A DNA stretch of 33,508 nucleotides from Spirochaetes bacterium ADurb.Bin133 (lineage in GTDB: Bacteria; Spirochaetota; GWE2-31-10; MWDO01): assembly GCA_002070605.1 (NCBI GenBank), contig MWDO01000031.1, positions 1 to 33,508 on the forward strand, written 5' to 3'. Below the pieces are notes generated by a model, which saw nothing but the letters and a program-made list of their open reading frames with translations, made no database searches and was not told where the DNA came from. Numbering within the stretch: the stretch's first letter is position 1; each line of letters opens with the position of its first letter. Of the stretch, positions 1 through 8,171 are shown piece after piece. Position numbers and translations under genes: made by a program.

Positions 1-1
1 T

Positions 2-37
2 GAGGCTGTATTTATAGACGATAGATTAAAATGTTAA
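2..37 (+). CDS. 3' end of an unknown gene running in from the left (partial)
   Basis: The frame beginning at base 2 reads EAVFIDDRLKC and then a TAA stop at 35-37. It is identical to the C-terminus of the 21-residue frame in the next tandem unit. It may be the true 3' end of an upstream gene whose tail was copied into the neighbouring unit. Too little is visible to name it. Confidence 0.35.
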   Translation, partial: EAVFIDDRLKC

Positions 38-84
38 AAAAAAACAAAGATTATCGTTGACTTTTACCATAGATGGATAAACTT

Positions 85-150
85 ATGAAAAAATTTATTG
101 ACAAGGAAATTTATGAGGCTGTATTTATAGACGATAGATTAAAATGTTAA
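85..150 (+). CDS. 21-residue reading frame inside the tandem duplication
   Basis: An ATG at 85 opens a frame ending with the same EAVFIDDRLKC tail found at 2-37. A TTGACT hexamer (57-62) and a weak TAAACT (78-83, 15-bp spacer) precede it, but there is no strong ribosome binding site. It could be a real micro-peptide. It could equally be the broken 3' remnant of the preceding gene, created by the 113-bp duplication, and I favour the remnant. It has no recognisable domain. Confidence 0.25.
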   Translation: MKKFIDKEIYEAVFIDDRLKC

Positions 151-180
151 AAAAAAACAAAGATTATCGTTGACTTTTAC

Positions 181-226
181 CATAGATGCGTCGATTTCTT
201 CGTCTCAAAAAACCGATAGGATTACC
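181..226 (+). repeat. degenerate end of the CATATG-palindrome element
   Basis: The segment starts CATAGATGCGTCGATTT, close to the CATATGCGTCGATTT half-site used by the intergenic elements elsewhere in the window. It ends AAAAAACCGATAGG, which matches the right arm of the element before topB (29754-29768). It directly follows the second tandem unit and precedes the large surface-protein gene. Confidence 0.5.
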
Positions 227-292
227 GAATTTTATAGAAATTTATTTGCGCTTAAATTTTATTTTCGGATATTCGTTTACGATACTTATTTT

Positions 293-3200
293 ATGAATAA
301 AATTCTTTTTGTCGTTTGTTGGCTATTTTTGTTATCATTTTCGGCATATTCTGCAGATTATTACGATTCTTTAAGTTACGATAAGGAGTTTTCAGAACCT
401 ATAAAGTGGTATCCCGAGCAAAGCATTCATACCAAACCGATACAGTGCCGAATTTACAGCGATTACGGCAAAATTTACTATTTGATAGAGAACAGTCTCT
501 CCGAATACGAGCCGGTTGCTTACGAAGACGGGATATTTCTGAAAGGCTCTAAGGGAAACGTAAAGGATTACGAAGTCGTCGTATTGCTTGAAAGCGACGA
601 CGGCAGAGTGGAGCTGTTTTCAAAAAGATACAGAATCGATCTTACCGAAAACCCTGATATAAAAAAAAATGAAAAGAAAAAATATTATGAAAAAAATATA
701 GAGTATTCGTACGACTCGATAAACTTGAGTTACGATTTTAGCGACGCAAAATACGGCGTCGCTTACGGAAAGAGAAAGATAGAATTTCCGTTTAAACTTA
801 CCGATAATGCGGAAAAAAAGAGTATAATAACTTTAAATGGGGTGGAATCTTCCAAAACCGACATGTTTGTTAGCGTCTCTTATCAAAACGGTCCCGACGT
901 CCAGAGCGATATTTCGCTATATTCCATCGATATGACTGAAACGGGCCGTCCGTCGTTTGGCAATTTTTATTGGGGGCAGGTGTATAAACAAAATTATAAA
1001 ATTAAGATTAAGCCCGCCGGCGTTAACGATAAGATATATTATTGGCTGAGAGAATTTCATAAAGACGAACTGATTTTCGCCCCGCCTTCGAGAAGTAAAA
1101 TAGAGTTATGGAACGAGTATGCCGGGGCGATCGAACTTGTATCTAAATACGGCTCGGAAGGCGCTATGGGGATAGCGGCTTTTTCAGTCGGAATGAACAA
1201 TAAACCGTCGGAAATTGCGGGACCTTACTACTTTAGAGTCGAGGATAGAGAGGAAACCTTTACTCAAGTATTTATGGATGAAAAAATCGACTATAAAAGA
1301 GAGATAGCGTTTAACGATAAAAAGTTTAACGAGCCTTTGTTGGAATACGGTATGGGGCTAATCAGATTTAATTCGTTTAGTTCCGACGATAAATTTTATT
1401 TTAATTACAAATCGGCAAATTCTGTCGGGAGATCGGACAATATTCCTTGCGAAGGGGAGTATAAGTTTGTTAACAACGACGTCGAGCCTTACAAGCTCAA
1501 CTTCTTTTATTCCAACGGCGAGACGATCGGCGAGGTCGTTCTGTTTCCCGCTAACGCGACTCTTCCGATTTTAAAAAATGAGAAATCCAAAAATATATAT
1601 TTAAATTCAGATAAAGTAATTGAATTCTATATGCCGAAAAACGCGGTTCGCTATTCGGTAACGGCGGATTTGGATAAAGAACTGTCGGTGGATAGTAAAT
1701 CTCCCGAATTTAAGGGACGATTTAACGTAGTCGCGGACGGAGACGAGGCGGTTTACAAATTGAGATTCGGAGCTTTTGAAGATAACGGCGCTCTAAAAGA
1801 TCTTAGCGATTATTATTATATTTATCTTAATAAAAACGTTTCTGAAAGCGGCGCGTTGTCCGAGGGGATAGACTTTGAAACTTATCACAACTCCGTAAAA
1901 TTATTGACGTTGAATTGCGAAGATAAAAAGTTAAAAATATTTTATAAAATCGGCGACGCCGGCGAATGGATGTCGTATAGAGATCCCGTCGAATTTCATC
2001 CCCCTTTATACGGCGTAAGTTTTGTCAAAATATTTGTAAAATCTGTCGATACCGCCGGCAATGAGAGGGTAAATCCCGAACCTTTTATTTTAAAATTTGA
2101 CAGAAGAGGGCTTTTTGTAGATAAAAACGCTAAATTAGGCGGAAATGGTACTGAAAAATCCCCTTTTAACTCGTTATTTCCGGCTTTGGTTTCGGCTAAA
2201 AAAAATAACCTTAAAATAATATACCTTATTAATGACGAGATTGATATTTCCGTTTCGTCTAAAATTTCGACCGATATTATTATTCAGCCTTATAAAAAAG
2301 GGGAAAGAGCAAAAATAGTATTTGATACTAAAAATTCTTTGAAAAAAGAGGAGATATGGTTTGACGTAACGGCCGGCGGATTTTTTGAAGCGCGAAATCT
2401 GGATTTAGATATAGTTAACGGCGGAAATCTTATCAAAACCGAGAGAACCAAAACAAAGTTATACGACATATCGTTTAATTATAAAGGCGAGGGAGAATTT
2501 TTATTATTAGACTCTTTTAAAAGTAAAATAGGGGTTAGCGGATGCTCTTTGGAAGCGTATAAGTCTAAAAAAGTCGGTTTTATAAACGCCGTTAAATCTG
2601 AGGTTATATTGAGAGCGGTAAAGTCTAACGTCGCTTCTAACGACGTCGATATGTTAAATTTTGATAAATCAAAAAAAATAAGCATCGAAGGATTTTATTG
2701 CGATATAACGTGCGATAACAGCGTTTCTCTTATCAAATCCGACTATTCTGAAATGAATCTAACAAATATCATCATAAATCTCAATGGAAGTTATAAGCGC
2801 TCGTCGGCTTTTTTGACGGAAAATAGCGCCGTAAACATAAACGAATCCGATTTTATTTTTAAAGGGGACGATCCTTTTGAGATAAAAGTTATGGATGACA
2901 AAAATTCTAAAATTATTATAGAGAACTCTCTTTTTAAAATCGATAAATCTGTCGGCGCGATAGGATTTAATCAAAACGGCGGCACTCTCTTGTTTGCTAA
3001 AAGCGCGCTCGATATAAACGGTTGTTCAGATTACGCATATAGTTTTAGAAACGATAAGAGTAAACTTCGAATCGAATCGTCGGTTGTCAGAAACCAATTT
3101 TGCGAAAGTTCGTTAATATTTAGTTTGAATAACGGCGTTTTTGAAGGAATTAATAACTCTATTTTCTCAAACAACGTTGTCGGAAGCGCTTACGGTTTTT

Positions 3201-3622
3201 GGATTACCGGTAAGGTCGCGATTACGACAATCAACAGTTTTTATTATTTTTCCGAAAATATAGAAAAATGCGGATTTATTTTTGTCAATAACGACGATAT
3301 GAACCGGCTCAAGCCGATTTGGAACTCTAACGCGATATCCGAGCGCGCGGTATTCATAACGTTTTCAGATAATCAAAACGGCGATACTTACGTTGCCGAT
3401 TATAAGAAAACGAACTACTTTTGCGATTTTAAAGACTCGTTCGCGTTTGAACGAAACGATTTTTTTATTCCGACGGGAAACTCTCCGCTTTTGGGAGGCG
3501 GAATCGGCGAGGATGAAACTTCGATAAAAATTCCAAAATATGACTTTTTTGGAAACGATAGACTATTTCCGGGAAACCGGGTCGACGTTGGAGCGGCGCA
3601 GATAACCGGTTATATCAAATAA
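293..3622 (+). CDS. large exported parallel beta-helix-type surface protein
   Basis: This 1109-residue protein has a signal peptide (MNKILFVVCWLFLLSFSAYS, cleavage likely before ADYYD), which sets the start at 293. An in-frame TTG at 170 would add 41 residues ahead of it. Two segments, at about residues 245-315 and 545-607, look like the immunoglobulin-like chitobiase C-terminal-type modules common in surface proteins; the second has the pattern VDTAGNERVNPEPF. From about residue 610 the pattern GGNGTEKSPFNSLFPAL opens a long region of short beta-rich turns that ends in NRVDVGAAQ, typical of right-handed parallel beta-helix (pectate-lyase-like) proteins. No catalytic residues are recognisable. 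The next gene overlaps its stop by one base, so the two are probably co-translated. It likely acts at the cell surface as a structural, adhesive or glycan-binding protein. No good Shine-Dalgarno sequence is visible. Confidence 0.75.
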   Translation: MNKILFVVCWLFLLSFSAYSADYYDSLSYDKEFSEPIKWYPEQSIHTKPIQCRIYSDYGKIYYLIENSLSEYEPVAYEDGIFLKGSKGNVKDYEVVVLLESDDGRVELFSKRYRIDLTENPDIKKNEKKKYYEKNIEYSYDSINLSYDFSDAKYGVAYGKRKIEFPFKLTDNAEKKSIITLNGVESSKTDMFVSVSYQNGPDVQSDISLYSIDMTETGRPSFGNFYWGQVYKQNYKIKIKPAGVNDKIYYWLREFHKDELIFAPPSRSKIELWNEYAGAIELVSKYGSEGAMGIAAFSVGMNNKPSEIAGPYYFRVEDREETFTQVFMDEKIDYKREIAFNDKKFNEPLLEYGMGLIRFNSFSSDDKFYFNYKSANSVGRSDNIPCEGEYKFVNNDVEPYKLNFFYSNGETIGEVVLFPANATLPILKNEKSKNIYLNSDKVIEFYMPKNAVRYSVTADLDKELSVDSKSPEFKGRFNVVADGDEAVYKLRFGAFEDNGALKDLSDYYYIYLNKNVSESGALSEGIDFETYHNSVKLLTLNCEDKKLKIFYKIGDAGEWMSYRDPVEFHPPLYGVSFVKIFVKSVDTAGNERVNPEPFILKFDRRGLFVDKNAKLGGNGTEKSPFNSLFPALVSAKKNNLKIIYLINDEIDISVSSKISTDIIIQPYKKGERAKIVFDTKNSLKKEEIWFDVTAGGFFEARNLDLDIVNGGNLIKTERTKTKLYDISFNYKGEGEFLLLDSFKSKIGVSGCSLEAYKSKKVGFINAVKSEVILRAVKSNVASNDVDMLNFDKSKKISIEGFYCDITCDNSVSLIKSDYSEMNLTNIIINLNGSYKRSSAFLTENSAVNINESDFIFKGDDPFEIKVMDDKNSKIIIENSLFKIDKSVGAIGFNQNGGTLLFAKSALDINGCSDYAYSFRNDKSKLRIESSVVRNQFCESSLIFSLNNGVFEGINNSIFSNNVVGSAYGFWITGKVAITTINSFYYFSENIEKCGFIFVNNDDMNRLKPIWNSNAISERAVFITFSDNQNGDTYVADYKKTNYFCDFKDSFAFERNDFFIPTGNSPLLGGGIGEDETSIKIPKYDFFGNDRLFPGNRVDVGAAQITGYIK

Positions 3623-5244
3623 TGAAAGTCGCTATTCTCAATCATCCGTTTACGGATTTTTACTCTTCGCCGAAAAGAATGAACTGCGGCGCGCTTTACT
3701 ATTTGGGAGAAATTGTAAAACCGCATACCTATTGCGCGTTTGATCTTGTCCGGAATAAAAAAAAAGAGATACGGATACCGAATAGTCTTAGATATTTATC
3801 CGAATATACCGCGTCGGATAAAACTAATTACTCGTTTTTTCAGAAATATTATAAATTCGGCGACGCCGGACTACTCGACCCCGATAAATTCGTCGCGGAA
3901 GAGTTTGACTGCGTTTTAGTTACGACCTTTGCGTTTTGTTATTTTGAGGGGCTGAAAGAGCTGATAGAGTATATAAGAAAATTTTATCGCAAACCGATCA
4001 TTGTCGGCGGTTCCGGCGTTTCGTCAAATCCGGGTTATTATTTAGATAATCTTGATATAGACTTTGCGGTAAAAGGTCCCGCGGAGTTATCGTTATGTAA
4101 AATTCTTGATTCGATTGAGGAGGGGAGAGAAGTCGATTATAAGGGAGTTTTTTCAAAAGAGAAAAGAACCGCCTCAGATAATTGCGCCGATTATAGCTTC
4201 AAGCCGTACGTTTTTTTACGCGGCGATACTCTTATGTTGCAATTAACGCGAGGTTGTCCGAAAGACTGCGCTTACTGCTCGATAAAACTGAATAGCGGCG
4301 ACGTCTACAGAAAATCGCCGACGGATTTGTTAGAGAGCGCTCTACAAACGCGCAGGCTTGACGGCGCAAAGGTTTATCGAATCAACTTTGAGGACGACAA
4401 TCTTACTTACGATTGGGAATATTTTGAAAATGTTATGGAGATATTGAAAAAAAACGTTGGGAGTTTTACTTTCAGTTTTGAAAACGGCGTTGATTTTACG
4501 ACTTTGGACGAACGAAAAATATATAAACTTATAGAAAGCGGAATTTCTCAATGGAATTTATCGTTGACCTCTGTAAATTACGATACGTTGAAAAACTCTA
4601 AAAGGAATTATATTCTTGAGCTTTACGATAGTATTATGAATATTATTGAAAAATATAATTTACCGGTTATAACCTATTTTATTTCCGGACTGATCGGCGA
4701 CAAAAGCGATAACATTTTGGCTACCATACTATATTTAGCCGGAAAGAGGACGGCTCTCGGTATCTCTTCCTTTTATCCTGTACCGAATACAAAAGCCGTT
4801 TTGGGTTTGAAAGAGGAGATTGTCCCGGAATTGGCGAAGGGATCGTCGTTTTACAAATGGGGCGACGTTTCTACAAAAAAACTTATTACTCTGTTTATGT
4901 TGTCGAGATTTGTCAATAGCATAAAGACGGTTACCGTTAAAGAATGGATGGATTTTTCTGTTAAAATTTTTAAAAAAAATGCGGACTTTTATATAACCGG
5001 CGCTATGTCTGATAAAACGGCTTTATCAAAAACGGGAATTCTCGTTTCTATAATAAACGAGGATATTTACTATTGTTGCAAAGTTGGCGAAGAATATATT
5101 TTTAGAAAGCGCGATTTGGACGATCAAATTATTAAAAGATTTTTTTTCTCAATAAAAAACGATATAATTATCAAAAATAGCGGCGGAGAAGTTATTTCCG
5201 GAGAGATATGGAGCGGTTTATGGGAAAAGGCGTATCGGTCGTAA
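3622..5244 (+). CDS. B12-binding-type radical SAM protein
   Basis: The 540-residue protein has a Rossmann-like N-terminal half (about 1-190; IIVGGSGVSSNPGYY near 127-140) resembling the cobalamin-binding domain of class B radical SAM enzymes. The radical SAM core follows, with the cluster motif LTRGCPKDCAYC (Cys212, Cys216, Cys219). The DxHxxG cobalamin ligand motif is not evident, so B12 use is uncertain. The product binds a 4Fe-4S cluster and SAM; its substrate cannot be told from sequence. Its ATG overlaps the stop of the surface-protein gene, and its 3' end overlaps the glycosyltransferase gene. That context suggests modification of a glycan, lipid or envelope component. Confidence 0.85.
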   Translation: MKVAILNHPFTDFYSSPKRMNCGALYYLGEIVKPHTYCAFDLVRNKKKEIRIPNSLRYLSEYTASDKTNYSFFQKYYKFGDAGLLDPDKFVAEEFDCVLVTTFAFCYFEGLKELIEYIRKFYRKPIIVGGSGVSSNPGYYLDNLDIDFAVKGPAELSLCKILDSIEEGREVDYKGVFSKEKRTASDNCADYSFKPYVFLRGDTLMLQLTRGCPKDCAYCSIKLNSGDVYRKSPTDLLESALQTRRLDGAKVYRINFEDDNLTYDWEYFENVMEILKKNVGSFTFSFENGVDFTTLDERKIYKLIESGISQWNLSLTSVNYDTLKNSKRNYILELYDSIMNIIEKYNLPVITYFISGLIGDKSDNILATILYLAGKRTALGISSFYPVPNTKAVLGLKEEIVPELAKGSSFYKWGDVSTKKLITLFMLSRFVNSIKTVTVKEWMDFSVKIFKKNADFYITGAMSDKTALSKTGILVSIINEDIYYCCKVGEEYIFRKRDLDDQIIKRFFFSIKNDIIIKNSGGEVISGEIWSGLWEKAYRS

Positions 5245-6065
5245 TACCCGTCTATAACAGAGTATTTGAACTAAAAAGAGCGATAGACAGCGTTTTAAAG
5301 CAGAATAACGTCGAATATGAAATTATAATCGTCGACGATTGTTCGGAGGCGGATATAAAAGGGGTAGTCGATTCGTATAACGATGAAAGAATCGTATTTA
5401 TGAGAAATAGCGAGAATTTGGGGGTCGCCGCTTCGAGAAATATCGGGATACGAGCGTCCAAATACGATATATTCGCATTTTTGGACAGCGACGACGAATG
5501 GTTGCCAAATAAATTAACAATGCAGTTAAAATATTTGGATAACTCGCCCGTCGACGTAGTTCATACCGAAGAGATATGGATAAGAAACGGCGTCAGAGCG
5601 AATCAAAAAAAGATACATAAAAAGACGGGCGGCGATATTTATATTCCGTCTTTACGACTGTGCCTTATGTCGCCGTCGTCGATAATGATAAAGAAAAAGG
5701 TTTTCGATAAATTAGGGCTATTTGACGAGAGTTTGCCCGTATGCGAAGATTACGATATGTGGTTGAGAATTACGGCAAACGATAACGTCGGTTTTATTGA
5801 AACGCCGCTTATCGTCAAATACGGCGGGCATAGCGATCAACTTAGCGTCAAATATCGGGCGATGGATAGATATAGAGTTATATCAATGTTTAAGATTCTT
5901 AATACTTTAAACCTTTCTCAAATAAAAAAAGAGGCGACGGTCGATATGATAAAAGAAAAAACGCTAATCCTTCTATCCGGCGCTGAAAAAAGGCGCAAGA
6001 TAGACGATATAGCGTTGTATAGAAAATGGTTGAAAGACTGCGCTAACTATCTGTCCATAACGTAA
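5220..6065 (+). CDS. family 2 glycosyltransferase
   Basis: The protein (281 residues) opens with MGKGVSVVIPVYNR, the standard nucleotide-sugar-binding start of GT-A family 2 enzymes. EIIIVDDCS follows, then AASRNIGIRAS and the metal-binding motif FLDSDDEW. GLFDESLPVCEDYDMWLR is the usual acceptor-side ED(Y/W)D block. I chose ATG 5220 because GGAG sits 6 bases upstream; an alternative ATG at 5208 lacks a usable site. The start lies inside the end of the radical SAM gene. The enzyme transfers a sugar from an activated donor, probably in envelope glycan synthesis. The gene converges with the sigma-factor gene, and their 3' ends overlap by 19 bp. Confidence 0.9.
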   Translation: MGKGVSVVIPVYNRVFELKRAIDSVLKQNNVEYEIIIVDDCSEADIKGVVDSYNDERIVFMRNSENLGVAASRNIGIRASKYDIFAFLDSDDEWLPNKLTMQLKYLDNSPVDVVHTEEIWIRNGVRANQKKIHKKTGGDIYIPSLRLCLMSPSSIMIKKKVFDKLGLFDESLPVCEDYDMWLRITANDNVGFIETPLIVKYGGHSDQLSVKYRAMDRYRVISMFKILNTLNLSQIKKEATVDMIKEKTLILLSGAEKRRKIDDIALYRKWLKDCANYLSIT

Positions 6066-6922
6066 CTTTGAAGTTTTGAGCTCCTTGAAGTATGCTTTAG
6101 GCGAACCAGAGCTTTTTTTTCAATTTGTCTGATTCTCTCCTTAGTGAGGTTGTATTTTTTACCGATTTCTTTCAAACTCATTGATTTTAAGCCGTTTAGT
6201 CCGAATCTGCGTTCAATTATGTCTTTTTCTTTTTGAGACAGAGTATTCAATACCGAATTTAGTATCTCGTTGAGAGAATCTTTTTCAACTCCGTCCATAG
6301 GAGACGCGTATCTGTCGTCTTTCAAGAAGTCGCCGAGATTGGAAGTCTCTTTATTGTCGTAAATTTTCGTCTCAAGAGATATAGCCGACCTCGAAATGTC
6401 CATAAGGTGTTGAACTGTCTTAGGATTATAGTCCAGCTTTTTAGCAATTTCGTCCGCAGTCGGTTCGACCCCTTCTATCGTCTCTATACTTTTTTTCGCC
6501 CTCTCTATTTGTATAAGTTCGTTGGCTCTGTTTAGCGGAAGTCTTATAAGTCTCGATTTCTCGCATATAGCTTTTAGTATCGCCTGTCTGATCCACCAAA
6601 CCGCGTAACTAATAAAGTGGTATCCTAAGCTTACGTCGAATTTATCTATAGCGGTAAGAAGTCCTATATTGCCCTCGTTTATAAGATCGCTTAACGGAAT
6701 ACCCTGATTTCTATATTTTTTAGCGACGGCTACGACAAATCTTAAATTTGATTTAATTAATTTCTCTTTTGCAAGTTCGTCCCCGTTTCTGGCTCTTAGA
6801 GCTAATTTTTGTTCTTCTTCTCTGGTCAAAAGAGGAATCTTACTGATCTCTCCAAGGTAGTACGATAAGGAGTTGTTATAATTTGGTTTGCCGTTGTTTA
6901 CAATTTTTTTCATGTCTCCCAT
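6047..6922 (-). CDS. RNA polymerase sigma-70 family factor, RpoD/RpoS-like without region 1.1
   Basis: This is a 291-residue primary-like (group 2) sigma factor. Region 1.2 is seen in SLSYYLGEISKIPLLTREEE. Region 2 runs LIKSNLRFVVAVAKKYRNQG to SYAVWWIRQAI, including the -10 recognition and melting helix. Region 3 lies around EPTADEIAKKLDYNPKTV. Region 4 ends SLKEIGKKYNLTKERIRQIEKKAL, the -35-binding helix-turn-helix. The N-terminal region 1.1 of housekeeping RpoD is absent, and the length fits RpoS-like factors. ATG 6922 is preferred over 6949 because AAAGGA lies 6 bases upstream. A strong promoter lies about 325 bp upstream. It directs polymerase to an alternative, perhaps stress or stationary-phase, regulon; the regulon is not inferable here. 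Confidence 0.92.
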   Translation of the reverse strand: MGDMKKIVNNGKPNYNNSLSYYLGEISKIPLLTREEEQKLALRARNGDELAKEKLIKSNLRFVVAVAKKYRNQGIPLSDLINEGNIGLLTAIDKFDVSLGYHFISYAVWWIRQAILKAICEKSRLIRLPLNRANELIQIERAKKSIETIEGVEPTADEIAKKLDYNPKTVQHLMDISRSAISLETKIYDNKETSNLGDFLKDDRYASPMDGVEKDSLNEILNSVLNTLSQKEKDIIERRFGLNGLKSMSLKEIGKKYNLTKERIRQIEKKALVRLKHTSRSSKLQSYVMDR

Positions 6923-7240
6923 AAAATATCCTTTTAATAAGATTACCATAATACTTTAGCAACTATAGCGCCTTCATTAATATGAGAAGCGTAACTAATT
7001 TGCTATAAAGGAATTACGGTTTATTAAAAGGTATATCTATAACCTCCTTACATTAAACTCAACCAGCCAATTTCTACACACTATTAATTATCGGACGAAA
7101 AAACGGGTAAATATTATACATTTTTAAATACTAAGCGGCTTTTTGACGCCTTTTTAATCCAAAGACTCCGCAATCGACAGACCGATCGTCTCTACCCTAG
7201 GTTTGATATGTTTAACGATATTTTTAAGCTCGCCGCGCTA
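6923..7240 (-). other. long leader or ncRNA region upstream of the sigma gene
   Basis: About 318 bases separate the predicted transcription start (near 7240) from the sigma-factor start codon. No protein-coding frame is credible here. The minus strand carries a TAAGGAGGT run with no start codon after it, and short inverted repeats such as GGC(GTCAAAAA)GCC near 7136-7151. It does not match tmRNA, RNase P RNA, SRP RNA or a riboswitch class I recognise. It may be a regulated 5' UTR or encode a small RNA. Confidence 0.4.
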
Positions 7241-7245
7241 GTTTA

Positions 7246-7274
7246 ATTATACTACAAAAAATAAAAAAAATCAA
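7246..7274 (-). promoter_or_regulatory. sigma-70 promoter for the sigma gene/leader
   Basis: On the minus strand TTGATT (7274-7269) and a perfect TATAAT (7251-7246) are separated by 17 bp. The promoter points toward the sigma-factor gene. Confidence 0.6.
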
Positions 7275-7303
7275 AAAAAACGATAAAATTTATTTTTTTT
7301 AAA

Positions 7304-7813
7304 TTAATATGCGTATTTGGGATAATTTTCGATTACGAGCGTGTGTAATAGCTGTTTTCGAGCGGTTATATTTAACAGTTGTGTCATTTTATCCAAAAAG
7401 TCGTTCTTCAACTTATCAATCCTCAATTTCTTACCAACGATCTCAAGAAATCCTTCCAACCCATATTTTACAACGCCGTTATAGAAAAACAGGATAATGT
7501 CGCGAACCGTCGATGCCATACCGAATTCGTTATACAAAGAATGCCATCTTTTTATTTGAAGATAGTCCGCTTCGTTAATTCTGAGGTATTTATCCACCCT
7601 TTTATCGTCGGAGCTATCTATAACGGCGTATTCGGAGCGATGATTTCCGATTATTCTTTTCATTTTTGGGATTTTTTTGTCAATAAGGTGAAACATAGTT
7701 TCAAATAACTCGCTGAACGTATTAATTTTGAATTCTTTTAACAGAAAATCTATGACGTTCTTATTCATAGACTCTGATACTATAAAATGGAATAGATGTT
7801 TTTTGTTTTTCAT
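7304..7813 (-). CDS. unknown protein, paralog 1 of a repeat-associated family with RHH-like N-terminus
   Basis: I do not recognise this 169-residue protein by name. It is about 90% identical to the product at 31987-32502. Residues 5-45 follow the beta-strand/helix/helix pattern of ribbon-helix-helix DNA-binding proteins: a strand around LFHFIVSE, a helix from MNKNV to KEFKI, then TFSELFETMFHLI. The rest is mostly helical and includes YLQIKRWHSLYNEFGMASTV. There is no signal peptide or membrane segment. The start at 7813 has GGAG 8 bases upstream; a longer frame to 7969 crosses the conserved promoter region and is rejected. Palindromic CATATG half-sites lie about 120 bp upstream, an arrangement shared with paralog 2. 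A DNA-binding role is inference. Confidence 0.8.
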   Translation of the reverse strand: MKNKKHLFHFIVSESMNKNVIDFLLKEFKINTFSELFETMFHLIDKKIPKMKRIIGNHRSEYAVIDSSDDKRVDKYLRINEADYLQIKRWHSLYNEFGMASTVRDIILFFYNGVVKYGLEGFLEIVGKKLRIDKLKNDFLDKMTQLLNITARKQLLHTLVIENYPKYAY

Positions 7814-7930
7814 AAAGTTTTCTCCTTTTTCTTTTATATATATAACAACTAAAAGTAGAAAACTCTTTACAAAAACTTGGATAAATTTTAAATAAATGAC
7901 AAATAATTTACTAATTAAAAATATCTGTTC
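7814..7930 (-). promoter_or_regulatory. conserved upstream region of paralog 1
   Basis: About 115 bp upstream of the start are closely conserved with the region upstream of paralog 2 (32503-32629). The shared parts include the AAAGGAG ribosome binding site, the block TTGTAAAGAGTTTTCTACTT on the minus strand, and a TTATATATA segment. Promoter elements are probably within it, but the -35/-10 spacing is not canonical (TTGTAA and TTATAT, about 21 bp apart). Confidence 0.45.
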
Positions 7931-7996
7931 CATATGTGTCAATTTTATTCTTAACATCATATGTGTCAATTTCCTCCCGATAAACCGGCGGGGCGC
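7931..7996. repeat. CATATG-palindrome element, copy A (partial)
   Basis: Two half-sites of the form CATATGTGTCAATTT start at 7931 and 7958. They are followed by the arm AAACCGGCGGGGCGC (7982-7996). No left arm is present; the sequence toward paralog 1 shares AATTAAAAATATCTGTT with the left interior of copy B. Confidence 0.8.
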
Positions 7997-8065
7997 AACA
8001 AGGACGACGGCTAAGATGATAATATATTTTCGAATATAAGCCGCTTAAGCTGGGGAGATATGAAG

Positions 8066-8090
8066 AAAAAAAAACAGCCCTGTCGGACTG
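8066..8090 (-). terminator. intrinsic terminator of the tRNA-Lys/tRNA-Glu transcript
   Basis: On the minus strand CAGTCC (8090-8085), loop GACA and GGGCTG (8080-8075) form a 6-bp stem with one G-U pair. A run of eight or more T residues follows. It starts just after the tRNA-Glu 3' end. Confidence 0.8.
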
Positions 8091-8095
8091 CCTTT

Positions 8096-8167
8096 TATCG
8101 CATAGGGGAGTCGAACCCCTCTTGCCGGGATGAAAACCCGGTGTCCTAACCGATAGACGAATGCGAC
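8096..8167 (-). tRNA. tRNA-Glu (anticodon UUC)
   Basis: The minus strand folds as a standard tRNA. The acceptor stem is GTCGCAT with ATGCGAT (G-U first pair) and the discriminator is A. The D-arm is GTCTATCGGTTAGGAC, the anticodon stem CCGGG/CCCGG has loop TTTTCAT giving anticodon TTC, and the T-arm is AGGGG TTCGACT CCCCT. CCA is not encoded. It lies 4 bp after tRNA-Lys in the same transcript. Confidence 0.95.
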
Positions 8168-8171
8168 GCAT

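Larger units (their letters stand above)
1..188. repeat. 113-bp tandem duplication, two partial units
   Basis: Bases 1-75 recur exactly at 114-188, an offset of 113 bp. Each copy holds the tail of a short reading frame ending in codons for EAVFIDDRLKC, an A-rich run, and a TTGACTTTTACCATAGATG segment that resembles a -35 region. Only the stretch 76-113 is unique between them. The copies diverge immediately after the shared ATAGATG. More units may lie upstream of the window. Confidence 0.9.

Noticed and set aside
170-292. 41-residue N-terminal extension of the large surface protein
   Set aside because: It would need a TTG start and would bury a clear signal peptide; the extension is made of duplicated promoter-like and repeat sequence.
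6923-7240. tmRNA, 6S RNA, RNase P RNA or SRP RNA in the sigma leader
   Set aside because: I looked for their conserved ends and loops and found none; no tag peptide, GAGGAAAGTCC-type or SRP-loop motif is visible.
7814-7969. Longer N-terminus for paralog 1 starting at 7969
   Set aside because: The extension crosses DNA conserved as a promoter region with paralog 2, reads into repeat A, and bypasses the strong GGAG-preceded ATG at 7813.
7911-8171. 86-residue frame on - across the tRNA genes
   Set aside because: It reads through tRNA-Glu, its terminator and repeat A; it is a shadow of RNA genes.
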